Assembly (NCBI GenBank): GCA_017792445.1
Contig: CP051232.1
Coordinates: 868,001 to 932,000 of the forward strand
Length of the DNA: 64,000 nucleotides
Source of the DNA: Maritimibacter sp.
GTDB lineage: Bacteria; Pseudomonadota; Alphaproteobacteria; Rhodobacterales; Rhodobacteraceae
Direction of reading: 5' to 3'
Shown: positions 36,414 to 46,455 of the stretch, piece by piece
Numbering within the stretch: the first letter of the stretch is position 1
Layout: the number at the start of each line of letters is the position of its first letter
Position numbers and translations under genes: made by a program
The notes under the pieces: generated by a model
Told to the model about the DNA's origin: nothing
The model's input: only the letters and a program-made list of their open reading frames with translations
Database searches by the model: none

Positions 36414-36428
36414 CACAATTAAATTGTG
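36414..36428 (-). promoter_or_regulatory. OhrR operator upstream of ohr
   Basis: CACAATT-A-AATTGTG, a perfect 7-bp inverted repeat. It resembles the known TACAATT/AATTGTA OhrR box. A second half-like CAATTTAAAT follows at 36431-36440. Placed between the likely promoter and the ohr start, it fits autorepression. Confidence 0.8.
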
Positions 36429-36496
36429 CGCAATTTAAATCTGTCAAGACCGGAGCCGTTGTTTTCTCAGGTGGCCAAACTTTCCGGAAATCCGCT

Positions 36497-37474
36497 TCAG
36501 CGGAGCGTCGAGAGCATTTCCTGTGCCGCCGCAGCCGGGGCCGTGTCACCTCGCGCCACCGCATCGCCCAGCGCCTGCAACCGCGCCTTCGCTTCGGCAT
36601 CCCCGGTGAGACGCGCCAGCAGGCCCTGCCGGACCTCTTCCTCAAACCAGTGCCGCGCCTGATCCTGACGCCGCCGGTCCCAGTGCCCGTTCTCGCGTCG
36701 CCACTCGGTCAGCGCCTGCATGTCGGCCCACGCGGCGTCCAGCCCGTCGCCCGTCAGGGCCGAGACGGTCAGCGCCTTCGGAAATCCCTCCGGGTCCTGC
36801 GGCCGCTTCCGCAACAGCCGCAACGCTCCGGCATAGTCGGCGCAGGTCCGCGTGGCGGCGGGTTTCAGGTCGCCGTCCGCCTTGTTCACAAGGATCAGGT
36901 CGGCAATCTCCATGATGCCGCGCTTGACCCCCTGCAACTCGTCGCCGCCCGCCGGCGCAAGCAACAGCACGAACAGATCGGTCATGTCGGCGACCATCGT
37001 CTCGGACTGGCCCACACCCACCGTCTCGATCATCACCGCGTCGAAGCCTGCCGCCTCGCACAGCCGGATCACCTCGCGCGTGCGCCGCGCCACACCGCCA
37101 AGCTGCGTCTGCGCCGGAGACGGCCGGATGAAGGCGTTGGGATCGCGGCTAAGCTGTTCCATCCGCGTCTTGTCGCCAAGGATCGACCCGCCGGACCGCG
37201 CCGAGGACGGATCGACCGCCAGCACCGCGATCCGCATGCCCTGCCCGGTCAGCGATTTGCCGAAGGCTTCGATGAAGGTGGATTTGCCGACGCCGGGTGT
37301 GCCCGACAGACCGATCCGCAGCGCCTGCCGGTCCGGCAGCGCATCCATCAGCGCGGTCGCGGCAATGCGGTGATCGGCGCGGTTGCTTTCAACCAGCGTG
37401 ATTGCACGCGCGAGGGCGCGGCGCTCTCCGGCGGCGACGCGGTCGGCGAGAGTCTGCGTGTCCGGTCCGGTCAT
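36497..37474 (-). CDS. meaB: methylmalonyl-CoA mutase-associated GTPase MeaB
   Basis: 325 residues of the MeaB/ArgK G3E-GTPase family: P-loop GLSGTPGVGKST, switch regions DPSSARSGGSILGDKTRM and ETVGVGQSE, and base-specificity loop LVNKAD. MeaB loads and protects adenosylcobalamin on methylmalonyl-CoA mutase. No mutase gene is in the window. Divergent from the DUF3108 gene. The N-terminal MTGPDTQTLADRVAAGERRAL fits the family start. Confidence 0.94.
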   Translation of the reverse strand: MTGPDTQTLADRVAAGERRALARAITLVESNRADHRIAATALMDALPDRQALRIGLSGTPGVGKSTFIEAFGKSLTGQGMRIAVLAVDPSSARSGGSILGDKTRMEQLSRDPNAFIRPSPAQTQLGGVARRTREVIRLCEAAGFDAVMIETVGVGQSETMVADMTDLFVLLLAPAGGDELQGVKRGIMEIADLILVNKADGDLKPAATRTCADYAGALRLLRKRPQDPEGFPKALTVSALTGDGLDAAWADMQALTEWRRENGHWDRRRQDQARHWFEEEVRQGLLARLTGDAEAKARLQALGDAVARGDTAPAAAAQEMLSTLR

Positions 37475-37555
37475 CGGCCGCCCCTTTACTCGGCTGTCAC
37501 CAAAAGCGACAGGATGCTAAGTGTGTGCCCTCTCTGCTGCGGGAATGTCCAGCCG

Positions 37556-38257
37556 ATGCGCGTCCTAACCCTTGTTCTCTGTGTCTTTCTTCCCGGTCTG
37601 GCGCTTGCCGCCGACCGCGCCGTGTCGCGGTACGACATCGCGATCCGCGGCTTTAGGGTGGGCGAACTGCGGCTGACGGTCGAAGAAGCGCCCGGCCAGT
37701 ACTCGGTGGCCGCCGCCGTGGACAGCGTGGGCGCGGTAGGGTTCTTCCGGCCATTCTCGTACCGCGCGCGGGCGTGGGGGACGGTGCAGAACGGACGCTT
37801 CCGACCCGCCAGCTATGCCGAGACGGCGGATACCGGACGGCGGCAGTCCGAAGCGGAGCTGAGATACGTGGGCGGCGTGCCCGAGGTGCGCAGTTATACC
37901 TCGCCCCGGCCGCCGGGCGCGGACAGCCCCGACCCGGCAACTCAGGGCGGCACGCTCGATCCGCTGACCGCGATGTGGGCAGTGCTGGGCGACGGCATGG
38001 CCTGTGGCAAGACACTGGTGTTGTTCGACGGTGCGCGGCGCAGCCACGTGCGGCTTGGTCCGCAACGCGCCGTCGCGGGTGGCGTGACCTGCACCGGCGA
38101 ATACCGACGGCTGGAGGGGTTCACCGAAGAAGAACTCAGCCGCCATGTCTTCTTTCCCATGACCGTCCGCTACACCCCCGGCCCGGATGGCCGACTGAGC
38201 GCCGAGCGGGTCGAGGTGCAATCGGTCTATGGTCTTGCCACGGTCGATCGCCGATAA
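37556..38257 (+). CDS. DUF3108 exported protein
   Basis: 233 residues with a signal peptide (MRVLTLVLCVFLPGLALAAD). The mature part has the beta-rich DUF3108 pattern (RYDIAIRGFRVGELRLTVEE, YRARAWGTVQNGRFRP) and two Cys (GMACGK, VTCTGE) that may pair in the periplasm. Family members are predicted outer-membrane or periplasmic proteins without an established role. The hrpB start follows 8 nt after the stop, so the two are probably cotranscribed. Confidence 0.82.
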   Translation: MRVLTLVLCVFLPGLALAADRAVSRYDIAIRGFRVGELRLTVEEAPGQYSVAAAVDSVGAVGFFRPFSYRARAWGTVQNGRFRPASYAETADTGRRQSEAELRYVGGVPEVRSYTSPRPPGADSPDPATQGGTLDPLTAMWAVLGDGMACGKTLVLFDGARRSHVRLGPQRAVAGGVTCTGEYRRLEGFTEEELSRHVFFPMTVRYTPGPDGRLSAERVEVQSVYGLATVDRR

Positions 38258-38264
38258 GGCGCGG

Positions 38265-40676
38265 GTGAGCACGCTACCGATCGAAGACGCCATTCCCGAC
38301 CTGCTGGCCGCCCTGCGCGGGCCGGGCGTTGCCGTGCTGCAGGCGCCTCCGGGCGCGGGCAAGACGACGCGGGTGCCGCTGGCGATGCTAGAGGCCGGAC
38401 TGCCCGCCGATGGACGGATCGTCATGCTGGAGCCCCGCAGGCTGGCCGCGCGGGGCGCCGCCGTGCGGATGGCCGAAGTGCTGGGCGAGGATGTCGGGCA
38501 AACCGTCGGCTATCGGATGCGGGGCGACACGAAGGTATCGAAGGCCACCCGGATCGAGGTGGTCACCGAAGGCATTCTAACACGAATGCTGCAATCCGAC
38601 CCCGAGCTGACCGGGATCGGGGCGCTGATCTTTGACGAATTCCACGAACGCAGCCTGAATGCCGATCTTGGTCTGGCGCTGGCGTGGGAGGTGCGCGGCG
38701 CGCTTCGGCCTGAAATGCTGGTGTTGGTGATGTCGGCCACGCTGGACGCCGAACCGGTGGCCGCGATGCTGGACGCGCCGGTCGTGACCTCTGAAGGTCG
38801 GTCTTATCCGGTCGACCTGCGCTGGCTGGAAAAGCCGGTGCCGAAGGGCGTCTGGTTCGATACCGCAATGGCGGATCTGCTGGTGCAGGCGGCGGGCGAG
38901 ACCGAGGGAGGTATCCTCGCCTTCATGCCCGGCGAGGGAGAGATCCGGCGCGTGCAGTCGGCGCTGGAGGGGCGACTGCCGAAGGACGTTCGGGTTCAGC
39001 CGCTGTACGGCGCCCTGCCCTTCGCCGCCCAGCGCGCGGCTGTGTCGCCGCTGAAGGACGGGCGCAAACTGGTGCTGGCCACTTCCATCGCGGAAACGGC
39101 GCTGACCATTCAGGACGTGAGGGTCGTGGTGGACGGCGGACAGGCGCGGCGGGCGCGGTTCGATCCGGGCCGGGGCATGTCGCGGCTGGTGACAGAGCGC
39201 GTGACGCGCGCCGAGGCGACCCAGCGCGCGGGTCGGGCCGGACGGGTGGCGCCGGGCGTCTGCTACCGGCTTTGGACGAAGGGCGAGGAAGGCGGGTTGC
39301 TGGCGTTCCCGCCGCCCGAGATCGTCACCGCCGACCTCTGCGGGCTGGCGTTGGAACTGGCGCTGTGGGGCGTGGCCGGGACCGGCGATCTAGCGCTGCT
39401 GACCCCGCCGCCGGACGGCGGGCTGGACGAGGCGCAGGCGCTTCTGCGCGACCTGGGCGCGCTGGATACGAGCGGGTCCATCACCGACCACGGGCGGCGG
39501 CTGGCCGCGTTGCCTTTGCATCCCCGGCTTGCACATATGCTGGAATCGGCCGGGTCTTCTGCGGCAGATATGGCGGCCATATTGAACGAACGCGATCCGC
39601 TGCGGGGCGAAGGCTGCGACCTGACGCTGCGGCTGCGGGCGCTGAAACGGCCAAGGGGCAACCCCGGGCTGGAGCGCATCGCGTCCGAGGCGAAGCGACT
39701 GGCGCGGCTGGCGAGCGGGCGCGACAGGGGTCTGTCCCCTGCCGAGATGGCGGCCCTCGCCTACCCCGACCGCGTTGGTCTGCGCCGCCCCGGCGACGCG
39801 CCGCGCTGGCTGCTGTCCGGCGGCACCGGGGCCGAGATGGACGCATCCGATGCACTGGCCGGCAGTCGCCTGATCGTGGCGACCGACCTTGACGGTCGCG
39901 GGCGCGAGGCGAAGGTCCGGCAGGCCGTTGCGATGACCGAGGCGGAACTGCGCGGCCTCTATGCCGACCGCATCGCATGGCACGACGTCTGCCGCTGGTC
40001 GAAACGGCACCGCCGGGTCGAGGCGCGGCGGCACGAGATGTTCGGCGCTCTGGTGCTGGACGACCGCGTCTGGAAGAACCCGCCCGCCGAAGCCTTTGCC
40101 CGCGCCCTTCTCGACGCAGCGCGCGACATCGGCCTGCCGTGGTCCGACCGCGCGCGCCGCGTGCAATCGCGGATCGAACTGTTGCGATCGCAGGGCGCGG
40201 ACCTGCCCGACTGTTCCGATGACGGGCTAATGGCGGCGCTGGACGACTGGCTGTATCCGCATCTGGTGGGCCGCCGCTCGCTAGAGGGGCTGGACCTGTC
40301 GGCGGCGATCCTGTCGCGGCTCGACTGGGCGCAGCAGCAAGAGCTGGACCGGCTTGCGCCCTCGGATTTCGAGACGCCGCTGGGGCGGAAGGTTCCCGTC
40401 GACTATGCCGGAGGCGCACCGGGCATCGAGGTGCGCCTGCAAGAGATGTTCGGCGTCACCATACATCCCGTCGTCGGTCCGGAACGCCTGCCACTGCGGG
40501 TGACGCTGCTGTCTCCGGCACGGCGACCGGTGCAGGTCACGACCGACTTGCCAGGCTTCTGGGCGACAAGCTATGCAGACGTCAGGAAAGACATGCGGGG
40601 GCAGTATCCCAAGCATCCGTGGCCGGAAGATCCCACACAAGCCGACCCGACCCTTCGGGCGAAGCCGCGAAAGTAG
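38265..40676 (+). CDS. hrpB: ATP-dependent helicase HrpB (DEAH family)
   Basis: About 803 residues from GTG 38265 (AAGG six bases upstream); an earlier ATG at 38229 overlaps the previous gene and is less likely. Helicase motifs: I APPGAGKTT, II DEFHER (DExH), III SAT, V TSIAETALTI and VI QRAGRAGR, then an HA2-like helical region and the HrpB C-terminal domain ending LPGFWATSYADVRKDMRGQYPKHPWPEDP (key residues W, KDMRGQYPKH). RNA helicase of uncertain bacterial role. Convergent with gnd. Confidence 0.94.
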   Translation: MSTLPIEDAIPDLLAALRGPGVAVLQAPPGAGKTTRVPLAMLEAGLPADGRIVMLEPRRLAARGAAVRMAEVLGEDVGQTVGYRMRGDTKVSKATRIEVVTEGILTRMLQSDPELTGIGALIFDEFHERSLNADLGLALAWEVRGALRPEMLVLVMSATLDAEPVAAMLDAPVVTSEGRSYPVDLRWLEKPVPKGVWFDTAMADLLVQAAGETEGGILAFMPGEGEIRRVQSALEGRLPKDVRVQPLYGALPFAAQRAAVSPLKDGRKLVLATSIAETALTIQDVRVVVDGGQARRARFDPGRGMSRLVTERVTRAEATQRAGRAGRVAPGVCYRLWTKGEEGGLLAFPPPEIVTADLCGLALELALWGVAGTGDLALLTPPPDGGLDEAQALLRDLGALDTSGSITDHGRRLAALPLHPRLAHMLESAGSSAADMAAILNERDPLRGEGCDLTLRLRALKRPRGNPGLERIASEAKRLARLASGRDRGLSPAEMAALAYPDRVGLRRPGDAPRWLLSGGTGAEMDASDALAGSRLIVATDLDGRGREAKVRQAVAMTEAELRGLYADRIAWHDVCRWSKRHRRVEARRHEMFGALVLDDRVWKNPPAEAFARALLDAARDIGLPWSDRARRVQSRIELLRSQGADLPDCSDDGLMAALDDWLYPHLVGRRSLEGLDLSAAILSRLDWAQQQELDRLAPSDFETPLGRKVPVDYAGGAPGIEVRLQEMFGVTIHPVVGPERLPLRVTLLSPARRPVQVTTDLPGFWATSYADVRKDMRGQYPKHPWPEDPTQADPTLRAKPRK

Positions 40677-40799
40677 AAGCGGCAACCTGTTGGATTTGTG
40701 AATCTTCGGCCGACAAAGACCGCAAAAATCAGCGTCAAAAGCCTGAAAAATGAAAGGCCGCCCACCGGCAGCCCTTCTCGTGATCGCTGGCTGCGGGCG

Positions 40800-42212
40800 C
40801 TACTGGCCCCACGGTCCATGGTAGTCGGTGCCATCCTTGTCGGTCCGCTCGAACCCGTGCGCGCCGAAGAAGTCGCGCTGGCCCTGGATCAGCGCGGCGG
40901 TTCCGCGACCCTTCCGCAGTGTGTCGTAATAGGCCAGCGCCGAGGACAGCGCGGGAACGGCCAGACCGTTGATCGCCGACTGCGACACCACCCGGCGCAG
41001 GGCCGGGATCGCGTCGTTCAGCATCCTTACGAAGGCAGGCGCGAGGACCAGCGTGTCGCCCGGAAGACCGTCGCGGAAGGCCGAGGCGATATCGTCCAGC
41101 AACGACGACCGGATGATGCAGCCCGCGCGCCAGATTTCGGCGGCGGACGACAGATCGAGGTTCCAGTCGAACTCGTCCGACGCCGCCCGCAGCAGCGAGA
41201 AGCCCTGGCTGTAACCGATGATGCGGGCCGCAAGCAGCGCGCGTTCCAGATCGCCTTCCAGCAGCGGCAACGCGGTTTCCGCGCCCGGCAGTTCGCCAAG
41301 CAGCCCCTCGGCGGTTTCGCGCAGCGGCTTGCCCGCCGACCACGACCGCGCGGCGACGGCCGCTTCGATGGTCGAGGGGGATTGGCCAAGCTTCAGCGCC
41401 TCGATCACCGTCCAGCGGCCGGTGCCCTTCTGGCCCGCCGTATCCTGAATGATGTCGACCATCGGGGCGCCGGTCTCGGGATCGGTGGCGCGCAGCACCT
41501 CGGCGGTGATCTCGACGAGATAGGATTGCAGCGGGCCCTGGTTCCACTCGGCGAAGATTTCACCGATGGCTTCGGGCGAACGCCCGTCGCCGTCGCGCAG
41601 GATGCCGTAGATCTCGGCGATCATCTGCATGTCGGCATATTCGATGCCGTTGTGGACGGTCTTCACGAAATGGCCCGCGCCGTCGGGGCCCATGTGGGCG
41701 GCGCAGGGCACATCCTGATACTTGGCGGCAATGGCCTCGACGATCTCGGACAGTTCCGAGTAGGCCGCAGGCGCGCCGCCGACCATGATCGAGGGCCCGT
41801 GGCGCGCGCCTTCCTCGCCGCCCGACACGCCCATGCCGACGAAGCGGAAGCCTTCGTCCTTCAGCGCAGCTTCGCGCCGGCGGGTGTCGTGGAAGTCAGC
41901 GTTGCCGGCGTCGATGATGATGTCGCCCTTGTCGAGATGCGGCTTCAGGTCGTCGATCACCGCATCGACCGGCCCACCCGCCTTGACCATGATGATGATC
42001 GCGCGGGGCGGTGTCAGGGCGGCGGCCATCGCGGCATAGTCTTCGGCCGCGACCAGTTGGTCCGCAAGATCACCGGCGTTGGCGATGAAATCGTCGATCA
42101 CGCTGGTGGTGCGGTTGTGGACGACGACGGGGAAGCCCTTTTCCGCGATGTTCAGCGCGAGGTTCGCGCCCATTACCCCAAGGCCAACAAGCCCGATGCG
42201 TGCGTCTGCCAT
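40800..42212 (-). CDS. gnd: 6-phosphogluconate dehydrogenase (decarboxylating)
   Basis: 470 residues from ATG 42212 (GGAGAC upstream; an ATG 12 nt earlier has no site). NADP motif GLGVMGANLALN, substrate motif GMGVSGGEEGARHGPSIM, catalytic Lys/Asn in HFVKTVHNGIEYADMQ. Converts 6-phosphogluconate to ribulose 5-phosphate in the oxidative pentose phosphate pathway. The full-length (E. coli type) form. It follows argF on the same strand but a hairpin terminator separates them; zwf and pgl are not in the window. Downstream 40677-40799 holds no gene. Confidence 0.96.
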   Translation of the reverse strand: MADARIGLVGLGVMGANLALNIAEKGFPVVVHNRTTSVIDDFIANAGDLADQLVAAEDYAAMAAALTPPRAIIIMVKAGGPVDAVIDDLKPHLDKGDIIIDAGNADFHDTRRREAALKDEGFRFVGMGVSGGEEGARHGPSIMVGGAPAAYSELSEIVEAIAAKYQDVPCAAHMGPDGAGHFVKTVHNGIEYADMQMIAEIYGILRDGDGRSPEAIGEIFAEWNQGPLQSYLVEITAEVLRATDPETGAPMVDIIQDTAGQKGTGRWTVIEALKLGQSPSTIEAAVAARSWSAGKPLRETAEGLLGELPGAETALPLLEGDLERALLAARIIGYSQGFSLLRAASDEFDWNLDLSSAAEIWRAGCIIRSSLLDDIASAFRDGLPGDTLVLAPAFVRMLNDAIPALRRVVSQSAINGLAVPALSSALAYYDTLRKGRGTAALIQGQRDFFGAHGFERTDKDGTDYHGPWGQ

Positions 42213-42269
42213 AGTCGTCTCCATATCCTGCTTGCGCTAACGTATGCGCGAAGACGGCTCAGACAAGCG

Positions 42270-42303
42270 AAAGCCGCCGAGATCGGGCGATCGCGGCGGC
42301 TTT
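42270..42303 (-). terminator. terminator between argF and gnd
   Basis: The stem AAAGCCGCC (42270-42278)/GGCGGCTTT (42295-42303) lies 18 nt after the argF stop and about 58 nt before the gnd start codon, read on the minus strand. The T-run is short. Confidence 0.65.
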
Positions 42304-42320
42304 AACTGGCTGCTATGCGT

Positions 42321-43247
42321 TCAAACGCCCAGACAGTAGCGCATGACTGCCTTCTGGGCATGCAGACGGTTCTCTGCCTCGTCGAAGATCACCGAATGCG
42401 GGCCGTCCATCACCGCGCTGGTCGCCTCGTCGTCGCGGTGAGCGGGCAGACAGTGCATGAACAGCGCGTCGTCCTTGGCATGTTTCATCAGCGCTTCGTT
42501 CACCTGGTAGGGGCGAAGCTGGTTGTGGCGCCTTTCGCGGGCCGACTGCGGGTCGTGCATCGACACCCAAGTGTCGGTGACCACCAGATCGGCGTCGGTG
42601 ACCGCCTTGACCGGGTCGCGCTGTACCGTGATCGGGCGGCCCTTGCCGGCGCAGTACTCGAACCACGCGGGTTCGGGGTCCAGAGTCTCGGGGCCGGTGA
42701 AGGTCAGGTCGAAACCGAACTGGCCCGCCGCATGGGCGAAGGACGCGAAGACGTTGTTGCCGTCGCCGGACCACACGACCTTCTTGTCGGCGATGGGGCC
42801 GCGGTGTTCCTCGAAGGTCATGACGTCGGCCATGATCTGGCAGGGGTGCGTGCGGTTCGTCAGGCCGTTGATCACCGGCACGTCGGCATATTCCGCCATC
42901 TCCAGCAGCGTCGCCTCTTCAAACGTCCGGATCATGATCAGATCGACATAGCGCGACAGCACGCGGGCGGTGTCGGCGATGGTCTCGCCATGGCCCAGCT
43001 GCATGTCGGCGCCGGACAGAACCATCGTCTCGCCGCCCATCTGGCGCACGCCCACGTCGAAGGAAATCCGGGTCCGGGTCGAGGGTTTTTCAAAGATCAG
43101 CGCAACCATGCGACCGGCCAGCGGCTGATCGTCGTCCTTGGTGCCTTTCGGGCGGCCGTTGCGCGCGGTCTTCATCGCCTGCGCAGTGTCGATGATCGAC
43201 CGAAGGTCCTTGGCATCGGTCGTGTGAATGTCGAGAAAATGGTTCAT
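42321..43247 (-). CDS. argF: ornithine carbamoyltransferase
   Basis: 308 residues. Carbamoyl-phosphate motif [12 protein letters not shown], ornithine-binding [11 protein letters not shown] and active-site [10 protein letters not shown] are present. It makes citrulline in arginine biosynthesis in the cytosol. It is downstream of argD with 71 nt between and a good start (AAGGAACTGACG upstream of the ATG), forming an argD-argF operon. The anabolic role fits the argD partner. Confidence 0.96.
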   Translation of the reverse strand: MNHFLDIHTTDAKDLRSIIDTAQAMKTARNGRPKGTKDDDQPLAGRMVALIFEKPSTRTRISFDVGVRQMGGETMVLSGADMQLGHGETIADTARVLSRYVDLIMIRTFEEATLLEMAEYADVPVINGLTNRTHPCQIMADVMTFEEHRGPIADKKVVWSGDGNNVFASFAHAAGQFGFDLTFTGPETLDPEPAWFEYCAGKGRPITVQRDPVKAVTDADLVVTDTWVSMHDPQSARERRHNQLRPYQVNEALMKHAKDDALFMHCLPAHRDDEATSAVMDGPHSVIFDEAENRLHAQKAVMRYCLGV

Positions 43248-43318
43248 CGTCAGTTCCTTGCGGCGATCCCAAGGCCGGTGCCCCGGGACGCCGTTTGTCG
43301 TTTGACCCTTTCGGGGGA

Positions 43319-44509
43319 TCAGGCGGGTTGCGTCACATCAAGGGTGGCGGCGGCGCGGTCGAGGCGGGTGACGGTCTCGGCGATCTCATCGTCGCCGATG
43401 GTCAGCGCGGGAAGCAGGCGGACGGTATTCTCGGCCGCCGGAACCAGCAGCATCTCCTGCGCATAGCCCGCCTTGACCACGTCGGCGGCCTGCACGGCGG
43501 GCTTGCAGACAAGGCCCAGCATCAGGCCCTGCCCCCGCACGTGATCGAACACCTCGGGATGCGCGGCCACGAGCCCCTCAAGCTTCTGGCGCAGCAGACC
43601 GGCCTTGCGGTTCACCTCGTCAAGGAAACCCTCGCCGGTGACGATCTCCATCACCTTGGCGCCGACGGCACAGCCCAGCGGGTTGCCGCCGTAGGTCGAG
43701 CCATGTGTGCCTGCGACCATGCCGGACGCGGCATGCTCGGTCGCCATCACCGCACCAAGCGGGAAGCCGCCGCCGATGCCCTTGGCGACCATCATGATGT
43801 CCGGCGTCACACCAGCCCATTCATGGGCGAACAGACGTCCGGTCCGGCCCATGCCGCACTGTACCTCGTCGAAGATCAGCAGCGCGCCAGTCTCGTCGCA
43901 GATCGTCCGCAGCGCCTGAAGCTGGTCGTCCGGCAGCGGGCGGATGCCGCCCTCGCCCTGGATCGGCTCGATCAGGATGGCGGCGGTGTTCTCGCCCGCG
44001 GCTTCTTTCACCGCCTCGATGTCGCCGAAGGGCAGGATGGTGAAGCCCGGCAGCAGCGGCTCGAAGCCCTTCGCCATCTTCTCGGTCCCCGAGGCGGCGA
44101 TGGCGGCAGAAGAGCGGCCGTGGAAGTTGCCGGTAAAGGTCAGGATCTGCGTCTTGCCCGGATGGCCCGCGTCATGCTGGTGCTTGCGCGCCATCTTCAC
44201 GGCCAGTTCGCAGGCCTCGGTGCCCGAGTTGGTGAAGAACACGGTGTCGGCAAAGGTGTTCTCGACCAGCATGTCCGCCAGCTTCTGCTGCTGCGGAATG
44301 GTATAAAGGTTCGAGACGTGCCACACGGCATTCGCCTGCTCGGTCAGCGCGGCGACAAGGTCCGGGTTCGCATGGCCCAGCGACGTGGTGGCGATCCCGG
44401 CGCAGAGATCCAGAAATCGGCGCCCCTCGGTGTCGATCAGCCAGCTGCCCTCGCCTTTCACGAAGGAAAGCGGAGCCCGGTTATAGGTCGGCAGAACGGA
44501 CGGGATCAT
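43319..44509 (-). CDS. argD: acetylornithine aminotransferase
   Basis: 396 residues from ATG 44509 (AAGGACC upstream). A class III PLP enzyme; the Schiff-base Lys is in [16 protein letters not shown], the PLP-phosphate loop is [13 protein letters not shown], and [12 protein letters not shown] is conserved. Catalyses transamination of N-acetylglutamate semialdehyde in arginine synthesis, possibly also succinyldiaminopimelate in lysine synthesis. First gene of argD-argF. Confidence 0.95.
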   Translation of the reverse strand: MIPSVLPTYNRAPLSFVKGEGSWLIDTEGRRFLDLCAGIATTSLGHANPDLVAALTEQANAVWHVSNLYTIPQQQKLADMLVENTFADTVFFTNSGTEACELAVKMARKHQHDAGHPGKTQILTFTGNFHGRSSAAIAASGTEKMAKGFEPLLPGFTILPFGDIEAVKEAAGENTAAILIEPIQGEGGIRPLPDDQLQALRTICDETGALLIFDEVQCGMGRTGRLFAHEWAGVTPDIMMVAKGIGGGFPLGAVMATEHAASGMVAGTHGSTYGGNPLGCAVGAKVMEIVTGEGFLDEVNRKAGLLRQKLEGLVAAHPEVFDHVRGQGLMLGLVCKPAVQAADVVKAGYAQEMLLVPAAENTVRLLPALTIGDDEIAETVTRLDRAAATLDVTQPA

Positions 44510-44759
44510 GTCGATGGTCCTTGTATGGAAGCCTTTGAAGTGCCGGATAGACGGCAGGCTGTCAATGTTTGAGGGGGTATCTAGGTGCATGGTCCGGTGG
44601 CCCATGCGGGATCGTTCGCCGGCGGCTTAGCGTCGGCGTCGTGCGGAAAGCGTATGTGCGCGTACGATCATGCCGAGGTCGATACCGCAGGCGGGTCGCG
44701 AAGGGAAGCGGGGAATTTAACAGATTGCCCAAGGACGGCGCGCGGCGCATAGCACAGGC

Positions 44760-45674
44760 ATGTTTGCGCCCCGCGTTCAGAACACCCGGCTGGCCATCCT
44801 GCTGATGGTGCTGGCGACGGTCTTCATCGCCGCCACGACCCTGCTGGCCAAGGCCATCGGCACGGGCCGGTTCGGCCCTCCGTTGCACGCGCTACAGGTC
44901 AGCCACGGGCGGTTCCTGTTCGCCTTCCTCGCCATCGGCTTTGCCGCCGCCGCCCTGCGGCTAGGGTTGGAGTCGCCACGCTGGAAGGTCCACGCGCTGC
45001 GCTCGCTGTTCGGCTGGGCGGGCGTCAGCCTGATGTTCGCGGCGGCGGCCTTCATCCCGCTCAGCGACGCCACCGCGATCAGCTTCCTGAACCCCGTCTT
45101 CGCCATGTTGCTGGCGATCCCGATCCTGGGCGAGACGGTGGGCCGCATCCGCTGGTCCGCCGCCGTGATCGCGCTGGCGGGGGCAATGATCCTTTTGCGG
45201 CCGGGCCCCGAGACGTTCCAGCCCGCCGCCCTGCTTGCCCTTGGCGCGGCGGTGATGCTGGGGGCCGAGGTCATCAGCATCAAGTTCCTGTCGGGCCGCG
45301 AGGGGCCATTCCAGATCCTGCTGATCAACAACGGCTTCGGCCTTTGCATCGCGACGCTTGCGGTGCTGCCGGTCTGGACCCCGCCCACCGCCGCCCAGTG
45401 GGCCGCGCTGGCGGCGATCGGGCTGGCGATGCTGACCGCCCAGATCTGTTTCGTGAACGCGATGGCGCGGGCGGACGCAAGCCTTGTAGCACCATTCAGC
45501 TATGGCACGCTCGTCTTCGCGACGCTTTACGATTTCGCGGTGTTCGGCGTGGTGCCGGACGCGGTGTCTTGGCTTGGCGCGGCGATCATCGTGGCCGGTG
45601 CAGCCTTGTTGGCATGGCGCGAGTCGCGAAGGCGGCACGGTGCGCCAGAAAATGCCGCATCGGGCCCGCCCTGA
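44760..45674 (+). CDS. DMT-superfamily (EamA) transporter
   Basis: 304 residues, ten hydrophobic segments, two EamA repeats (LAILLMVLATVFIAATTLLAK..., ISLKFLSGREGPFQILLIN...). Inner-membrane exporter or permease of a small metabolite. Motifs such as PLSDATAISFLNPVFAMLLA are typical. Divergent from argD; no weak Shine-Dalgarno fits well and the ATG at 44760 is chosen as the first. Substrate unknown. Confidence 0.87.
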   Translation: MFAPRVQNTRLAILLMVLATVFIAATTLLAKAIGTGRFGPPLHALQVSHGRFLFAFLAIGFAAAALRLGLESPRWKVHALRSLFGWAGVSLMFAAAAFIPLSDATAISFLNPVFAMLLAIPILGETVGRIRWSAAVIALAGAMILLRPGPETFQPAALLALGAAVMLGAEVISIKFLSGREGPFQILLINNGFGLCIATLAVLPVWTPPTAAQWAALAAIGLAMLTAQICFVNAMARADASLVAPFSYGTLVFATLYDFAVFGVVPDAVSWLGAAIIVAGAALLAWRESRRRHGAPENAASGPP

Positions 45675-45805
45675 CGGCGGCTGACCTTGTATCCGCTGCC
45701 ATGATCCATAAAATAGGATGACCCAGATGAAATTCGGCCTTCGCGGGTCGGGCGGCATATTGCCCGGCGCGAAAGAGCCGTTGTTGAGAGATTGAGGAAC
45801 CGGAC

Positions 45806-46381
45806 ATGTCCTGGACCGACGAGCGCGTGGAACTTCTGAAGAAGATGTGGTCGGAAGGCCAGAGCGCCAGCCAGATCGCCAAGGAACTGGGCGGCGTCAC
45901 CCGCAATGCCGTGATCGGCAAGGTGCACCGTCTGGGCCTGTCGAACCGCGCCAGCGGCGGCGGCTCTACCGCCGAGGCGAAACCGGCAGAGGCTGAAAAG
46001 CCGGCACCCCGCGCCGAGACCGCGAAACCCGCGCCCAAGCCCGAGCCCGCGAAAGCCGCCGCTCCTGCCGTCGAAGCCGAGAAGCCCGCGCCGGTCGCCC
46101 GCAAGGCGATCATCCCCGCCGGGCAGCCGCTGCCGCCGCAGCCTTCGGCGAACGAGATCAGCCCCGAAACGCTCGCCAACGTGCGCGAGGTCGAGAAGAA
46201 GGCGAAGCGCATCAGCCTGATGGAACTGACCGAGCGGACCTGCAAATGGCCGATCGGCGATCCGGCGACCGATGACTTCTGGTTCTGCGGCCTGTCGGTT
46301 CAGGCCGGCAAGCCCTATTGCGAAGCCCATGTCAGCGTCGCCTTCCAGCCGATGAGCTCGCGCCGCGACCGTCGCCGCTAA
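45806..46381 (+). CDS. gcrA: cell-cycle regulator GcrA
   Basis: 191 residues. The N-terminal helix-turn-helix is the GcrA hallmark (MSWTDERVELLKKMWSEGQSASQIAKELG, then VTRNAVIGKVHRLGLSNR). A 70-residue Pro/Ala/Lys/Glu linker leads to a C-terminal domain with Cys and His (RTCKWPIGDP, FWFCGL, PYCEAH) that binds sigma70. In Caulobacter it works at CcrM-methylated GANTC promoters; in Rhodobacteraceae it is also linked to gene transfer agents and motility. The start has GAGGAACC upstream. Confidence 0.95.
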   Translation: MSWTDERVELLKKMWSEGQSASQIAKELGGVTRNAVIGKVHRLGLSNRASGGGSTAEAKPAEAEKPAPRAETAKPAPKPEPAKAAAPAVEAEKPAPVARKAIIPAGQPLPPQPSANEISPETLANVREVEKKAKRISLMELTERTCKWPIGDPATDDFWFCGLSVQAGKPYCEAHVSVAFQPMSSRRDRRR

Positions 46382-46401
46382 GGCAGGCCAGACCGAAACG
46401 A

Positions 46402-46434
46402 AAAACGCCGCCCTTCCGGGGCGGCGTTTTCTTT
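46402..46434 (+). terminator. rho-independent terminator after gcrA
   Basis: AAAACGCCGCCC/GGGGCGGCGTTTT with a TTCC loop and following TTTTCTTTTG. The A-run side may also serve the convergent AsmA gene. Confidence 0.88.
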
Positions 46435-46455
46435 TGTCGCATTGGTGTCGCGGGA

